A stretch of 64,000 nucleotides of DNA, taken from positions 866,758-930,757 of the forward strand of contig GG745333.1 in NCBI GenBank assembly GCA_000151295.1. The letters are read 5' to 3'. The position numbers and the translations under genes were made by a program. Under the pieces are notes generated by a model that was not told the DNA's origin, ran no database searches, and worked only from the letters and a program-made list of their open reading frames with translations. The stretch is from Allomyces macrogynus ATCC 38327 (lineage: Eukaryota; Blastocladiomycota; Blastocladiomycetes; Blastocladiales; Blastocladiaceae). Each line of letters opens with the position of its first letter. Within the stretch, counting starts at the first letter, position 1. Positions 1 through 12,111 of this stretch are shown piece after piece.

Positions 1-883
1 TCGCGCATTGACCCTGCTCCCACAACTGTAATAGTGGTCTGGGACACTCTTGCCACGACCTAGCTGCTTCCATTGCTCAGCTCCCAGTGGGCTAGGAAGC
101 TGGGGATTTGTCCTGGACGTAGTGCATAATGGCTATTACTTCAGGTGATGGAAATATCAGCGGTGGAGTGAGTGAGGAGTGGTGTGTAAAGAACCAATCC
201 AGAATCGCTGATGAACAGCCAAAATGTTCTCAATCACCCCTCACCATTCATCCCCCTACTCCGTCTAATCGCTTGCCCAAGTCGCTGATGAATAGTCCAC
301 AAATATCAAACACGAGCGCTTCTTCTAAAGCTATGTGTGATGACAAGTCCGTCACAAACTGAGCAGTCACACTTGTGGAGAACTTGAGAAACCAGCAGCA
401 CATCATCTGTATTGCACCTCGTCTCCTTAGTGTCCTGGGGGTAGTGCTGCCATGCCATGAACACAAGTTTTTTTTTAGAGTACTGTAGTTCCTTTCAACT
501 GGTCGAAACAAGCATGACCAAAATGCAATCAGTTGCCAATGGCCCACATTGTCACACTGCATAAGTGCTGGGCAGACTCAGACGACACGCTTGCCAGTTT
601 GATTTCTGCTTTCGAATACTGAGGTCCATCTCGCGACGGGCCCATGCAAATTTGTCTTTATTCCCCGTTGTCATTTCGCGCTGCACCGATTACTTTGCAT
701 TGATCGACCAAGGCTGACTGGGCGCAAGTGGCGTGTGTGATCTCCCGCTCATTGACATCAACCGCGTCCTGTACCTGCACCAGTCGACCCGTCTCGTGGA
801 ATAAAAGCCAGATATTGAAACGATTCCAGTGGTCGCTGATATTTGGGGGCAATCGCAAACGGCAAACGGCCAACAGCCAACGG
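1..883. other. No convincing gene
   Basis: This stretch lies downstream of the DNA2 stop codon and is less GC-rich than the genes around it. Short open frames are present on both strands, but none shows a domain, codon bias or splice structure I recognise. A loose direct repeat is visible around the words TCGCTGATGAA at about 208-218 and 282-293. It may be the end of a neighbouring gene's untranslated region or decayed repeat DNA. Confidence 0.5.
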
Positions 884-3800
884 TCACATGGTCACCATCC
901 ACTGCCGCTCGTGCAAAAAGTCGAGAAACGCTGACCACAAGAGCGAGTGCTGCAGCGTGCTGGCGCACCCTATCAGAATGAGCTTGGCGCGCGCGCGCGT
1001 GAACGCCACGTTGATGCGCTTCCAGTCGCGGAGGAGGTCGCCAACCTGTAACAACATCACATCGGTCCAGTCAAAAGAAAGAGTGAGCGCTGGCATCCTG
1101 TTGGTGAAGAAGCGCCGAGCACGACGGGTGCCAAGAGGCAAACGAAACGTACATGGCCGTGTTGGTTGCTTCGTACGAGCGAAACGATGATCACTTTCTT
1201 GTCACGCCCCTGGTACTGGTCAATTGTGCAGCACTCGACGTCGGCCGCCGCTATGGCCACGGACGCGGACATGAAAATCCCCAGGTCTTCGTCCTCGATC
1301 AGCTTGTCCTCGGCGGCACTTGGCGTCGACCCGGTGCCGCCTCCCGTCTTGGACCGCAGTGGCGACGAAAACATGGACGAGGGGCCATTGCCGGCGGCAC
1401 CCGCGGGGCCCGCGCTGCTACGCGCTGACGCGGCCAGATCCGCGAGCGCCGCGCGAATCAGGCCAAGCTGCGCGCGGTACGGCGTGATGATGCCGATATC
1501 GTCGGGTGCGACGCCGTGCGCGAGCAGGCACGCGGTCAAATGCCGCACCATTTCGACCTGTGTCACGTTCACGATCCCGCCCACTCCTGGGCCCTCGGTC
1601 GTGTTATTGCTGTTGTTGTTGATTGGTGCGTCGGTTGGATTGCGCGCCGCCAACGCCGCTGTCGTGCTCGTCATCGTCGTAGACGCGACCAAATCGGTCT
1701 CGGGCGCATTCGCCGTGGCCACAAAGTTGACCGACGGCCCGACGAGCACCTGCCGAATCCACGCCGGAATAGCACTCGACTGCGGCGCCAGCACGAGCCG
1801 CTGCCGCGCCACGGCCTCGGACCCGCACTGCAACCGCATGTGGTATGTGGCAAAGTTGACGAGCGTCATAATCTCGTCGTTCATACGGTACTGCACGTCG
1901 AGCGACACGGCCGCGCGCGGGTAGGCCTCGAGCAGGTGCTCAAACAGTGACACGCCCAAACCACCGTCGACGGCCTCGGGGCTGCGCACAACCGGCGCGA
2001 GCTGATGGTGGTCGCCGACGAGCAAGAACCGGTCGGCAAGCGACAGTGGGCCCAGCGCAATCGGCAACGCAATCTGGCTCGCCTCGTCGACGATGCACAC
2101 GTCAAAGTGTCGCCGCTCCAAGTGCCGGTGCTCGTTCATGTGCTCGCCCCCAACCGACGGCGGACCGCCCTTGACTTCTTGCAGCAGCGGGTGGTACGTG
2201 CTCAGACACGTCGTGGCCACAATCTTTGCGGCATCCACGGCCGCGGCCACGTCCTCGGGCCGCTTCAAGTGGCCGACCGTTGCGTCAACGAGCGACGGGT
2301 GCACGCGATCCACGGCGCCGAGGCGCAGAAACGGCGTCGTCGGCGAGACCTCCCGCAGCTTGATCAGTACCGTGTCGACGGCCGAGTGCGTGTGCGACGT
2401 GAGCAGTACACGCTTGCCGTGCCGCACGAGCTGCGCGAGCATGTGCGCGAGCGTGAAACTCTTGCCCGTGCCCGGCATCCCGACCACGAGCGCATAGTCG
2501 CGCGCCGCAAACGCCTGCGCGATCACGGCGCGTTGTGATGCATTCAGATCGTGAATGTCGTTGATCGAGGCCGGGATCCGCTCCGGCTTGGTCTGGAATC
2601 GTGGCGGTTCCAAGTCGACAATCAGGTCGCGCAACCTCGAGGTCGCGCTGGTAAAAAGCGAAAACAAGTTGAGCCGCATCGTCGCTGATGACACGTTTTG
2701 CAGGTCGTGCAAGTCGACGCGGAACAGCTCCGTCTCGCCCACGACCGGGTCGGCGAGCAGCGGTCGGTCGATTCGCACGGCCACAAAATTCGGGCCCATG
2801 CCGTGCACCCAACCCTGCGCGAGCCCGTACGGCCCGCCCTCGCGGCTCAGGATCACCATGTCCCCCACGTTGAACGGCGGCACTGGTTTCTTGGCAATCA
2901 CGCTTACCTGCGTAAGCCGCAGCGCCGCGTCAACTTCGGCGAGTTGTGGATGCGGCACGGGCGGTGGCGGCGCTTGGTACTGGTGCTGCGGTAATCGGCG
3001 GAACCGCACGAGAAACTTGGCCGCGAGCGCCGAGTTCATCTCGCCGTGCTGGTTGGGCATTGGCGCGCACTGCACGAGCGTCAGCCGCGCCATACACCCC
3101 GTTTGGTCCGGGTTGTCGTGCGGCTCAATCACGCGGTTCCAGACGCGCGCACGGCGCTCCCCCTCGACAGCCTCCTCGAGCGTAATCAGCCGCGTCCATT
3201 TGCGCAAGAACGCCATGTGCTCGGCCGACAGGTGGCCCGTCTTTTCGTTCCACAGCTTCTTTTCGAGCCCTGCCGAGTCGTGGTGCCCGTCCTCCAAGCT
3301 GCGGTGCGCAACCATGCACTGGTCGAGACTGAAGCACCGCGAGCATGCCGCGGCGTGACCCGGACCCAGGACGGGCGGCAGCGACTGCATGTTGCGCAAT
3401 GCCGACGCGAACCCGTTGCGGAGGTTTATGAGGTCGCGTACTTCGCGGAACGGCTGCGGAATAACCGACATGTCGCTCGTTGACGAGTTGAAGAGCATTC
3501 CCCCAACGGGCAGCACCTCCGTGTCGGCGTACACGTCGCGCAAGAGGAGCGAGTAGAAGAGCGTCTGCGCACGGTGCGATAGGACACGCGCCTTCCCCGT
3601 CTTGATTTCGAGCGGCGCCAGGCCGCGTACCGTGCCGGTGCCCGTGGGCCAGTCGACGGGGTCCGACCGCGTGTGCGTGAGTCCACGTTGCGCGGGTGCA
3701 CGGCCGCGTCCCGATCCATGAGCGCCCGGGGACGGCATCGTCTGCGATCGTAGTGCGGCCAACCGCCCCTGTCCACCGACTGCACCGCCCGCGGGACCAC

Positions 3801-5882
3801 CGTGCTTGCGCACAAACGGCGGTTTCGGCGCCGCATGCAACCGAACCGTCGCGTCAATCTTGCCCTTGAGCCCAAACGTCGGGCTCCAAATGCTCTCCTC
3901 GACATCGACCACGTCCTCGATGTCGGCTTGGAGCGGATTCGTCGGAACGGCGTTGCGATTGACCGGTGGAGAAGCCGCGCGCGCCATGGCCAAGTACGGA
4001 TCGACAAACCCTTGCACAAAACTGTCGCGCACACTCATCAGGTGCTCGCGCGCCGACGCCGTGGTCATGCCGACAGCATAAAGCTCGACGGAGCGTTTTT
4101 GGATCGCTTCCTCACACGCGCGCTCCACTTGCGCGGCAAACGACGGATCTGCCGCGCGCGGGCCCGCCAATGCCGGTAACCGTGCCTCGTCAATCTGCAA
4201 CAGAATCAACTGCAAAAAATCGTGCGTCAAAGTGCCGAGAATTTGCGCCGCGTTGATATCGCGGCGACGGATCCGGTCCTTAAGCACCGACCGCCGCAGG
4301 CACGTGTGCAGTTCCGACGCTGATGAGCCTGGGACTAGCGTGTCCGGGTGCACAATGAGGAAATTCTGGTTGGCGTCGACGACGAACGGCGTCCCGTTGG
4401 GGACCTCGGGCACGGTTGGCGGGAACGTGATTCCGTCGTGGTCGCTGCGCGCGTAGACAACGTGCACAATGTCGCCCGGATCCAAGTGCGTCTCCCACCA
4501 CTGGTCGCGCAAGCAGATCTGTTCCAGGTCGGCCATTTGCGGGAGCCGCAGCGCGTAGACGATCGCCTCTCGTCGTTCGCGCGACACGTCCATGTAGACA
4601 ACCGTGAACCGGTGCAGCGGGATCGGGTTCTGCCGTCGTGTGCGCGCAGGGTTCCTCAGGCGCCGCGCTTGTGTCGTGGCCGAGTAGGAGGCGGCACCGA
4701 CGGCGTGCGGGGCCTTGGTGCGCGGCGGCGGCGGACGGCGGCGGCATCATATCAAACTCGCTCGTCGCTGTGGTCGCCGCGATCATGCTACGTGGCGGAG
4801 GCGGTGGTGGAGCAAAGGCGGCTGGCGGCGGGATTGGCGCGTGCGCGGCCTCGACCTTGTTGAGCGCCTCGTCGATCAGGTGGGCATTGGCCGACCAGAA
4901 CCCATCGTCGTCGTCATCGTCCGAGGCCCACGGATCCGATTCGGCAGGCTTGATCCCGGGATTCGGGTCGGCGGGGCCGAGGTCGTACTCGTGGTCGTCG
5001 AGGGCAAGATGCATAACCGGCGGGACGGGCACAAGCGTGTTCGCTGCCAAGCCAGCCGGAATGAGGCCGGCAAGCTCGCGTTGCAGCTGCACGACAGCCT
5101 TCAGATCTCGCGCCTTCGAGTGGGAGCGATTCGCGACGAGGGTCGTCGAGTGCGATCGGCTCAAAATGCCCTGGCCTGCAGGTCGTGAACTGGAAATTGA
5201 TTCTTCGCTGCGGAATCGCTTGAGCGGCGGCTGGTCCTTGCCCGAGGCCAGGAGCTGCTGCTATCAACGCAACGAACAATCGTGGTCAGGACTCACTCGT
5301 GCAATTCTTGCTTGCACAACGGCGCTTATCCAACGGAACACCAATGTATTGGGTAAATACCTTGAGCGGGACACGCTGCGGTCGAAACGCCTTGCCGTCA
5401 CCCAACCCGCCGTCATGCACGTCATCCCGCGTCTCGTCCTCGTCCACAGCCTCTTTCTTGACATGCTCCTGGCCCGTCAACGGACTGCTCTCCCACGTGA
5501 CCAGATCCGTAATCGACGAGCTGGGCCGGCGCGACGGCGTCTCTTCAAAGTAATTGACGAGTCCCGGCTTGTTGCGATTGCCCGACCGTGATCCGGGCGT
5601 CCGCAGCCCCGCGCGAGTTCGCGACGGCGTTGTGCGCGAGGAACGCTGCGGAGTCGGCGGGGTGGCCGTGGCGACGGGGGGTGGTGGTCGCGCACGCGGC
5701 AGCGCAGCGAATCCATGATCGCGAGCGGCTTCGGACGACTGCTGCAGCCAGGAACGAAGCGTTTGGGCGGTGTTGCCCGTGCTGGTGCTGCCCGGTGCAG
5801 GCGGCGGAGCGCTGGAATTGCCGATGCCGGATGCGGGATCAGGTGCGCCGGGTGCTGGGCGAGCGCGCTTGCGCCGGTCCAT
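884..5882 (-). CDS. DNA2: Dna2 helicase/nuclease
   Basis: This is the replication and repair nuclease-helicase that trims long Okazaki flaps and resects DNA ends in the nucleus. Exons read 5882-5361, 5260-1153 and 1045-884, with donors GTATTT and GTACGT and acceptors ending TAG and CAG, giving about 1,596 residues. The nuclease domain shows the catalytic LEIKTGK motif near 3591-3612 and Fe-S cysteines at HTCLRR and [10 protein letters not shown]. The SF1 helicase shows Walker A GMPGTGKS (about 2461-2484), DEASQ (about 2070-2085), QYRM, and IDQYQGRDK continuing across the last intron into [11 protein letters not shown]. The start is the first ATG of the N-terminal exon, which is Pro/Ser-rich and contains a PIP-like KPGLVNYF. 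One extra base is needed to explain a frame change between about 4650 and 4770; a stop in the downstream frame at the MMPPP-coding stretch shows the change is real in this sequence. It shares a 574-base divergent interval with the Tlg2 gene. Confidence 0.95.
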
Positions 5883-6128
5883 GGGAATCGTTGGTGGTCG
5901 AGGGATGACTGGTCAGGCAGGCAGGGCCTCTTCTGGCAGACGGTTGCTTGGCGCCGGCGCTCGAGCAAACCGGAGCAATAAGAGTGCGCCCAGTGGTAGG
6001 CAACAGCTGCAGCGTGCGCGGTGCAAGCTGGTCCGCCGCGGTGGCGCTGTTGCCGTCGTCGTGTCGATGGCAGTGCTGCACCGACAATACGAGCACGACG
6101 ACAAGCGGAGGGCGACCACGTCAATCAA

Positions 6129-6144
6129 TAATCAACATTGATTA
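6129..6144. promoter_or_regulatory. Palindrome TAATCAA-N2-TTGATTA
   Basis: The sequence TAATCAACATTGATTA has perfect 7-base inverted arms around a 2-base spacer. It is preceded by a further TCAATCAATAAT stretch. It lies in the divergent DNA2/TLG2 interval, and TAAT cores suit homeodomain-type dimers, but the binding protein is unknown. Confidence 0.4.
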
Positions 6145-6160
6145 TGCCCATTTGACATCA

Positions 6161-6190
6161 AATGAACGCAAATGAACGCAAATGAGCGCG
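6161..6190 (+). repeat. Three tandem 10-bp units AATGAACGCA
   Basis: Two perfect copies of AATGAACGCA are followed by a degenerate third (AATGAGCGCG). They sit 16 bases from the palindrome in the DNA2/TLG2 promoter interval. They could be a repeated factor-binding site or a chance microsatellite. Confidence 0.5.
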
Positions 6191-6456
6191 ATCATTCATC
6201 CCTAACGTAACGTGGCGAACCGCACTGCTTCGAGTGCGAGCATGCTTCCAGTTGCTTCGAACGCTCGCAACGGTCGAAGCAAGCTGCAACGGCGTCGTCG
6301 ACATTCCACGAGCACCGGCGCCAACGCCACCAGCGCGCCCTCAACTCGCTGCAATCGCGACGGCGCGACTGGAACCGCCTGTGGTCGGTCGGCCCTGTTC
6401 TTTCGCGCTCAACCCGCAATTCTCCAGCATCCCGAGCCTCGACCCTCAGCCCAACG

Positions 6457-7654
6457 ATGGCGACACGCTCCCGCACCGCACTCTTCGTGCAATGCCGACA
6501 CCAAGCACGCGCCGACGCGGCAAGCAGCAGCAGTCATCGTGCCGCGCCACTCGAAAAGCAGCGCCTCATCTTCCGCGACGACTCGGCCGTCGCCAACGAC
6601 AATGACCACGACCACTTGGCGCTCGACATGCCCATGCCAACACTTCCGCCGGCGTGGGTCGACATCGTCGACGACGTGGACGAGACCATGGGCCGGATCC
6701 AACACGCAAGTATGTGGTCCATGCGGAGCTTACTCGGCGAGATCGCGTTCTCACGCCCCAAATTCTTCCATCTCCGCCAGTGACCTACCTCGACGGCCTG
6801 CACAAGCGGCACCTGCTCCCGGGCTTCGCAGACGACGACGATGACGACGGCACGGGACCCGGCGGCGGCACCGGTGGTGGAGGCCCCACCGTCATGCACA
6901 TTGAGGCCACAACGCAGAACATCATGGCGATGCTGCAAACGTGCTCGCGGCACATCAAGGCGCTCGAGCGCGACTACGTCCCGACGGCATCACCCGACGG
7001 CGCACCACCGACGTACCAGGCGTCGCAAGTGCACAAGAACGCGGCGCGACGGCTCGCTACACAGGTGGCCGACCTCTCGTCGCAGTTTCGCGCCGCACAG
7101 GCGAATTACTTGACGCGTCCGTACTGGGCGGACTTGATTGAGCGCGTGTGTGCCCGCGTGGTGATCCCAATAATAACCCTGCTTTTGCGTGACGCGCTCT
7201 CATTTTCCTTTGCACAGGGTTGAAATCCAGGTCGGCGGCCGCGACTCCGCTCTTTTCCCTCTCCGACACGGACGACGCCGACGACGTCCCCTTGACCACC
7301 AACTCCTCCTCACCCGCGATCCCCGGCGCATCACTCGCCACCGTCTCTGCGACCGACACGACCGCTGCCCTGATCGCCGACCGCGATCGTGAAGTGTCCG
7401 CACTCGTGCAGAACCTGGCCGACCTAGCCACGGTCTTCCGCGACATGCAGACGCTGGTCGTGGACCAAGGCACGCTCGTTGACCGCATCGACTACCACCT
7501 GGATATGGCGGCCAACCACGTCGACCGCGGTAATGTGGAGCTGGATCGCGCAATACGGTATCAGGCGTCGGCGACCAAGATTCGCGCGATTTATTTGCTG
7601 GTCTTGGCAATTGTCGCCGTGATGCTGATTGGGATCTTCAGGCAGAGGGGATGA
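6457..7654 (+). CDS. TLG2: Tlg2/syntaxin-16 family t-SNARE
   Basis: This is a Qa-SNARE expected to mediate endosome-to-trans-Golgi fusion. Exons are 6457-6709, 6781-7116 and 7218-7654, with donors GTATGT and GTCCGT and acceptors GCCAG and CACAG, giving 341 residues. The N-terminus MATRSRTALF resembles the Tlg2/syntaxin-16 N-peptide that binds the SM protein Vps45. A helical N-domain follows, then a SNARE motif beginning near DREVSALVQNLADLATVF with the Qa-layer glutamine in MQTLVVDQGTLVDRID. One C-terminal transmembrane anchor (IYLLVLAIVAVMLIGIF) completes it. The first splice creates ATG ACC TAC, restoring frame exactly. A Gly-rich acidic insertion after LLPGFADDDDDD is lineage-specific filler. 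It is head-to-head with DNA2. Confidence 0.9.
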
Positions 7655-7924
7655 GGAGAAGGCAAATCCGTTGTAAATACATTGTTCTCGTGGGCCCAAT
7701 GGTTTTTCTGGGCCCGACAAGGAGCGCACTCAAAATCAACCAAACGATTGCGACAGAAAACACGTCTGCAAAAGCCAACGTTTGTCTAAGGGAGCCTCCA
7801 ACAGCACGGTGCCGGAGAACCGAATCCAACCAAGCCCGAACGGAAACGGGGACAAAAAATATAAACAAGAACCCGTTTCCCCTCTCTCTCCATTCCCTGC
7901 CTCCTCCTCCCTCCACCCAACAAC
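7655..7924. other. Convergent 3' interval
   Basis: These 270 bases separate the stop codons of the SNARE gene and the Herp-like gene, which point at each other. The stretch is AT-richer than the genes and includes AAAAAATATAAACAAG near 7854-7869. I see no gene in it, and it probably holds both transcript ends. Confidence 0.4.
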
Positions 7925-9396
7925 CTACATGACGCCCGCCGGCTGCGCACCACCACCCGCCGCCGCCGCCATCCTCTCCATCTCCTCCGCCGCCGCCAAA
8001 TGCTCGGCTGCCGATGTGGCCGGATCCAACGGGTGCGACCCTGGCACGATCGACAAGACAAACGACGCGACTGCCGTGACGACCGTATTCGGCGGCGCGG
8101 CCTGCGTGCCGTCCTCACTCGGTGCCGGCAAGAACCATGCGCGAATCCCCTGCTGGATCTGCCGGTGCGCGCGACTCGCGTGCCGCGCGACGGGTGTCAT
8201 GCCGAGGAAAATCACGACAAAGCCGAGCGTGTAGAGAATAAAGTGCGTGCGTTCGTCGAGGTGGCGGCCAAAAAGGACAAGGACAAAGGCCCACTTGAGC
8301 ACTTGCACGAAGAAGGTGGCGAAGAATCGCAGGACGACGCGGAATGGTGGGGGTGGTTGGAAGAACCACGAGTCGTTGCCGTTGAATGCACGAATACCGC
8401 GCGGGACGGCCGCGGCTGCGGCGGGTGCGGGGGCCGGTGCGGGCCGTGGTGGTGGTGGCGGGAGAGACGACGAGCGTGCAGTCCGGGTTCGGGTCGGTGG
8501 CATCGGCAAACCAGATTGGCGTTCAATCTGGGCCATGGTGGTCGGTGCCGAGCCCGACCGGAGCAAGTCGACGGCGGCAAACGCAATCGCCGATGGGTCC
8601 CACGACGACTCGGTGCCGGGAGGGCGCGGCACGTGCGGGAGCAAGACTTCCGCTGCGAGCGCCGGACGCGTCCGAGCCAAGAAGGCAAAGACCTCCAGGT
8701 GGGATTTCACGTTAAGGCGATAGTACTCGTGGTAGAATGCCGTGGCATCGGCGGGCGGGGCAGTTGGAGCGGCTGGTGCGGGACTGGGAAGCGATGGCAC
8801 CGGTGCGGGATCGCGGCTGGCAGCAGTGGTGAAAGCAGGGGAAGACGTGGTGGTTGCTCGCGGCGGTGCGCTCCTGGGACCGGCCAGCGGTGACCGAGAT
8901 GCGTGCAGCGAAGGTACAGGGGCAGACAAGGGCGTGACGATCGGATGCTGCTGCTGCTGCTCCTGCTGCTGTCCCTGCACAGTTTCAAACGCGACAGGGC
9001 ACCAGGAGCGCGTCGCGCGAGCACATGGAACGTGACAACGACTGGCGCGGCGGTCTCGCGTGCCGCCAGCGGAGTCAGCGGCAACAGCGGTGCGAGTACG
9101 TCAACCAAACGATCGTCTTCGTCGAGAATCCGGCCGCCAAACATGAGCCGCATCGATTGGTAGACGTTGTGACTGTCGAGATGGCGGCGAACGTGGCCCG
9201 CCGTCCACCACGCGGCGGGCGCGATCCAGGCGCGGCCGAGGGCCGACCATGCGAGCTCAAGCTGGATATCTTGCTGGAGACGCGCATCGGGCGCGGCCGG
9301 AGTGGGGAGAATAGTCGCGTGCAAGCGAATCGTGATGGGCAGGTCGGCAACGGAGGTGTGCGGCGCATCGGCGCCCGACGCGTGGAGCTCAGCCAT
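7925..9396 (-). CDS. Herp/Usa1-like ER ubiquitin-like protein
   Basis: The predicted protein has an N-terminal ubiquitin-like fold (from MAELHASG; conserved stretch YQSMRLMFGGRILDEDD). A long Pro/Ala/Gln-rich linker follows, then a hydrophobic hairpin with two likely membrane spans (LRFFATFFVQVLKWAFVLVL and THFILYTLGFVVIFLGM). The order ubiquitin-like domain, linker, two spans matches the Herp/Usa1 family, which scaffolds the Hrd1 complex in ER-associated degradation. A fungal Dsc3-type subunit of the Golgi Dsc ligase has a similar plan and is the main alternative. One missing base near 9000 breaks the frame between the domains; adding one base yields about 490 residues. A 28-base GT-AG segment at 8975-9002 does not restore frame, so an indel is favoured over an intron. 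It diverges from NOP2. Confidence 0.55.
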
Positions 9397-9796
9397 GGCG
9401 CGTGGTTGGGCGGGCGGTTGCGGCGGGTCGGGCAGGGTGGAGAGCGCGATAGACGGTGCAGGGGACAAGTAATTATTCACAGCGGTCGATGGTCGTTGCA
9501 GTCGCCGGGAAGTCGAAGAGCTGTTGGCGGATGTTTGGCCACGGCAAAGTTGAGTCCAGCGCGCCCCTGGTGGCACCGATAGGTCTGGCAGGCCGCTGAC
9601 CTGGCCAGCGCGAAGACTCCCTGGCAACGGATTCCATCATCCTGGCTGCACATCACCTGTATTCGCGTGATTTTCGCGCACCTTTGACCTTGGCCGTTGC
9701 CCCTCTGTGATCGCGGCGACAGGTCGGAGACAGCACACCGCCGACACACCAGCGCGCTTGGCTACCAATCCATCAACCACACCAAATACATCAACC
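9397..9796. other. Divergent Herp-like/NOP2 interval
   Basis: These 400 bases separate the start codons of two divergent genes. I see no open frame with family character and no clear TATA or repeat element. It presumably holds both promoters. Confidence 0.4.
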
Positions 9797-11938
9797 ATGG
9801 GCGGAACCGGTCGTCGCGCACGCAACAAGCAGGGCCCGCCCGCGCCGCTGCGTCTCCCAGGCGACAAGAAGCGCACCTCGACCGCTGCGGCGGCTGCACC
9901 CGCCAAGAAGCGCAAGGCGACGGCATCTACCGCACACCCGACCGCTGACGCTGCGTCCGCCAAGCCGACAAAGCGCGCCAAGGGTGCCAAGGGCAAGCCC
10001 GTGCCGCAAGTCGCCTCCGACGATGACGAGAGCGATGTCGTTGTCAGCGACGACGACGGCGCCATGTGGGATGACGAGGACGCGCTCGAGCACCGCGTCG
10101 CTTCAGACAGCGATGATGACGCGAGCCTCGACGGCGCGCTCGACGACGATATTTCGATTCACTCGGACGACGACTTTGATGTGATCGACAAGCTCACGGG
10201 CGAGCACCAGGAGCGCGAAGAGCTGTTTGCGTCGGGGGATGAGGACGACAGCGACAACGATGGCGAGGAGAACGTCAAGGTGACGAAGGTAAACAGCGCA
10301 CCATCTTTTGACCCCAGAACGCGGCCTGATGTTCAGATCTGCTGACCAAGTTCTGCCCCCTCGTTTAGCTCGAGGCCATGGCCGACGACGAGGACGACGA
10401 GGACGACGACCCGCACGCGCTGCGCGCGCACTCCGACGACGAGGAGGACGCTATGGAGACCAACATCATCGACGACCAATTCTTTGTCCTGCCGACCGAC
10501 GAGGACCGCGAGCGCGAGGCGCTGGCCCCACCGGACTTGGCGCTCGTGAACCACCGTATCCAGGAAATCCTCAAGGTCCTGGCCAATTTTGCGACGCTCA
10601 AGCAGCCCGGCCGAGGGCGCAACGAGTACCTGACGCAACTCGCCTCGGACCTGTGCCTCTACTACGGCTACTCCGAGTACCTCATGGACCAATTCATGCA
10701 ATTGTTCCCCGTCCAGGAACTCGTTGCGTTCCTTGACGCCAACGAAACGCCGCGGCCCGTGACGATTCGCACCAACACGCTGAAAACGACGCGCCGCGAC
10801 TTGGCGCAGGCGCTCGTGACGCGCGGCGTCAACCTCGAGCCGATTGGCAAGTGGTCGAAGGTCGGGCTGCAAGTGTTCGACTCGCCCGTGCCGATCGGCG
10901 CCACGCCCGAGTACCTCGCCGGCCACTACATGCTGCAGGCCGCGTCGTCTTTCCTGCCTGTCATGGCGCTGGCCCCGCAGGAGGGCGAGCGGTGCCTCGA
11001 CATGTCGGCTGCACCCGGTGGGAAGACAACCTACATGGCCGCGCTCATGAAGAACACGGGCATGGTCTTTGCCAACGACGCGAACAAGGACCGGACCAAG
11101 GCGCTTGCCGCCAATATCGCGCGTTTGGGCGTGAAGAACGCTGTCGTCTGCAACTACGACGGCCGCAAGTTCCCGTCGGTCCTCGGAGGGTTCGACCGCG
11201 TCCTGCTCGATTCGCCGTGTTCCGGGACGGGCGTCATTGCCAAGGACCCGACGGTCAAAACCAACAAGTCGTACGAGGATTTCCGCATGCTCACGCACCT
11301 GCAAAAGGAGCTCGTGCTCGCGGCCATTGATTCGGTCGACGCGGCGTCGCCGACGGGCGGGTACATTGTCTACTCGACGTGCTCGGTCATGGTCTGCGAG
11401 AACGAGGAGATTATCGACTATGCCCTGAAAAAGCGGCCGAATGTGAAACTCGTCGACACGGAGATTCCGTTTGGCGTGGAAGGGTTCAAGACGTTTCGCG
11501 GCAAGACGTTCCACCGTCGGTGCAGCTCGCGCGCCGGGTATTACCCCGCACGCGCATAACATGGACGGCTTCTTTGTCGCCAAGTTCAAGAAGTTGTCCA
11601 ACAAGATCCCGAACTTGGCTGGCGGCAAGGACGCGGAGCAGGACGGCAAGCCGGCCGCGGCCAGCGCGAAGAAGGGCAAGAGCGGCAAGGCCGCGGCGGC
11701 GACGACCAAGGGCGACGACCAGTTTGACGACGAGGAGGACGCCAAGATCATTGCTGAGGCAACCAAGGGCAAGGGCAAGGTCGGCGGCAAGAAGGGCAAG
11801 GGCGCACCGAAGGCTGCGGCCGCTGCAGGAACCGACGGCGCTGAGGCATCGGCAGCACCGAAGCAGCAGCAACGGCCAAAGTTCCGCAAACCGGCCGGGA
11901 AGGGCGGCAAGCCGCGGCCTAAGGCCAAGGCCAACTAG
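9797..11938 (+). CDS. NOP2: Nop2 rRNA cytosine-C5 methyltransferase
   Basis: Nop2/NOL1 methylates 25S/28S rRNA in the nucleolus and is needed for 60S subunit assembly. Exons are 9797-10288 and 10369-11938, with donor GTAAAC and acceptor TTTAG. The N-terminus is Lys-rich and acidic, with several DDDE runs. The catalytic core shows the SAM-binding motif DMSAAPGGKT (about 10999-11028), the PC motif in LLDSPCSGTGV (about 11203-11235) and the TC motif in YSTCSV (about 11374-11391), together the two RNA-methyltransferase cysteines. A Lys/Ala-rich tail follows the conserved C-terminal MDGFFVAKFKKL. Between about 11510 and 11555 the frame breaks. One base is missing in a C run, one G is extra and one C is extra, judged against the expected PSVQLARRYYPHAHNMDG. 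Corrected length is about 686 residues. Confidence 0.93.
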
Positions 11939-12111
11939 GAGTGTTGGTGTTTATTTTTTCTGTCTTTCACGGTTTTGAAAATAGGGTGATTTCTTTTTTG
12001 TTGTCGTTGGCCTCTTTTTTTCGCTACCGTGGGGCTTCGTCATTTCCAGCTGCACCCGCCAGACAGCAATCGAGCGAACCATGAGCAAACTGGCAATCAA
12101 TGAGTATGTAT
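11939..12111. other. Convergent NOP2/SLX4 3' interval
   Basis: This short T-rich stretch (for example TTTATTTTTTCTG just after the NOP2 stop) lies between two converging stop codons. It contains no gene and likely carries cleavage and polyadenylation signals. Confidence 0.4.

Larger units (their letters stand above)
5883..6456. promoter_or_regulatory. Divergent DNA2/TLG2 promoter interval
   Basis: No gene is seen between the start codons of DNA2 and the Tlg2-like gene. The interval contains an AT-rich island at about 6121-6190 in otherwise GC-rich DNA. The island carries a palindrome (6129-6144) and three copies of a 10-base unit (6161-6190), described separately. Both are plausible control elements shared by the two genes; that role is inferred from position only. 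Confidence 0.5.

Noticed and set aside
4668..4701. A 34-base micro-intron in DNA2
   Set aside because: It would restore frame, but confident introns here are 50-173 bases. GT and AG words are common in this DNA, and one surplus base explains the shift as well.
8975..9002. A 28-base GT-AG micro-intron in the Herp-like gene
   Set aside because: Removing it does not restore the reading frame, whereas one added base does. I treat the break as an indel.
10333..11934. A 533-codon minus-strand open frame opposite NOP2
   Set aside because: It is complementary to the conserved methyltransferase core and has no family resemblance of its own.
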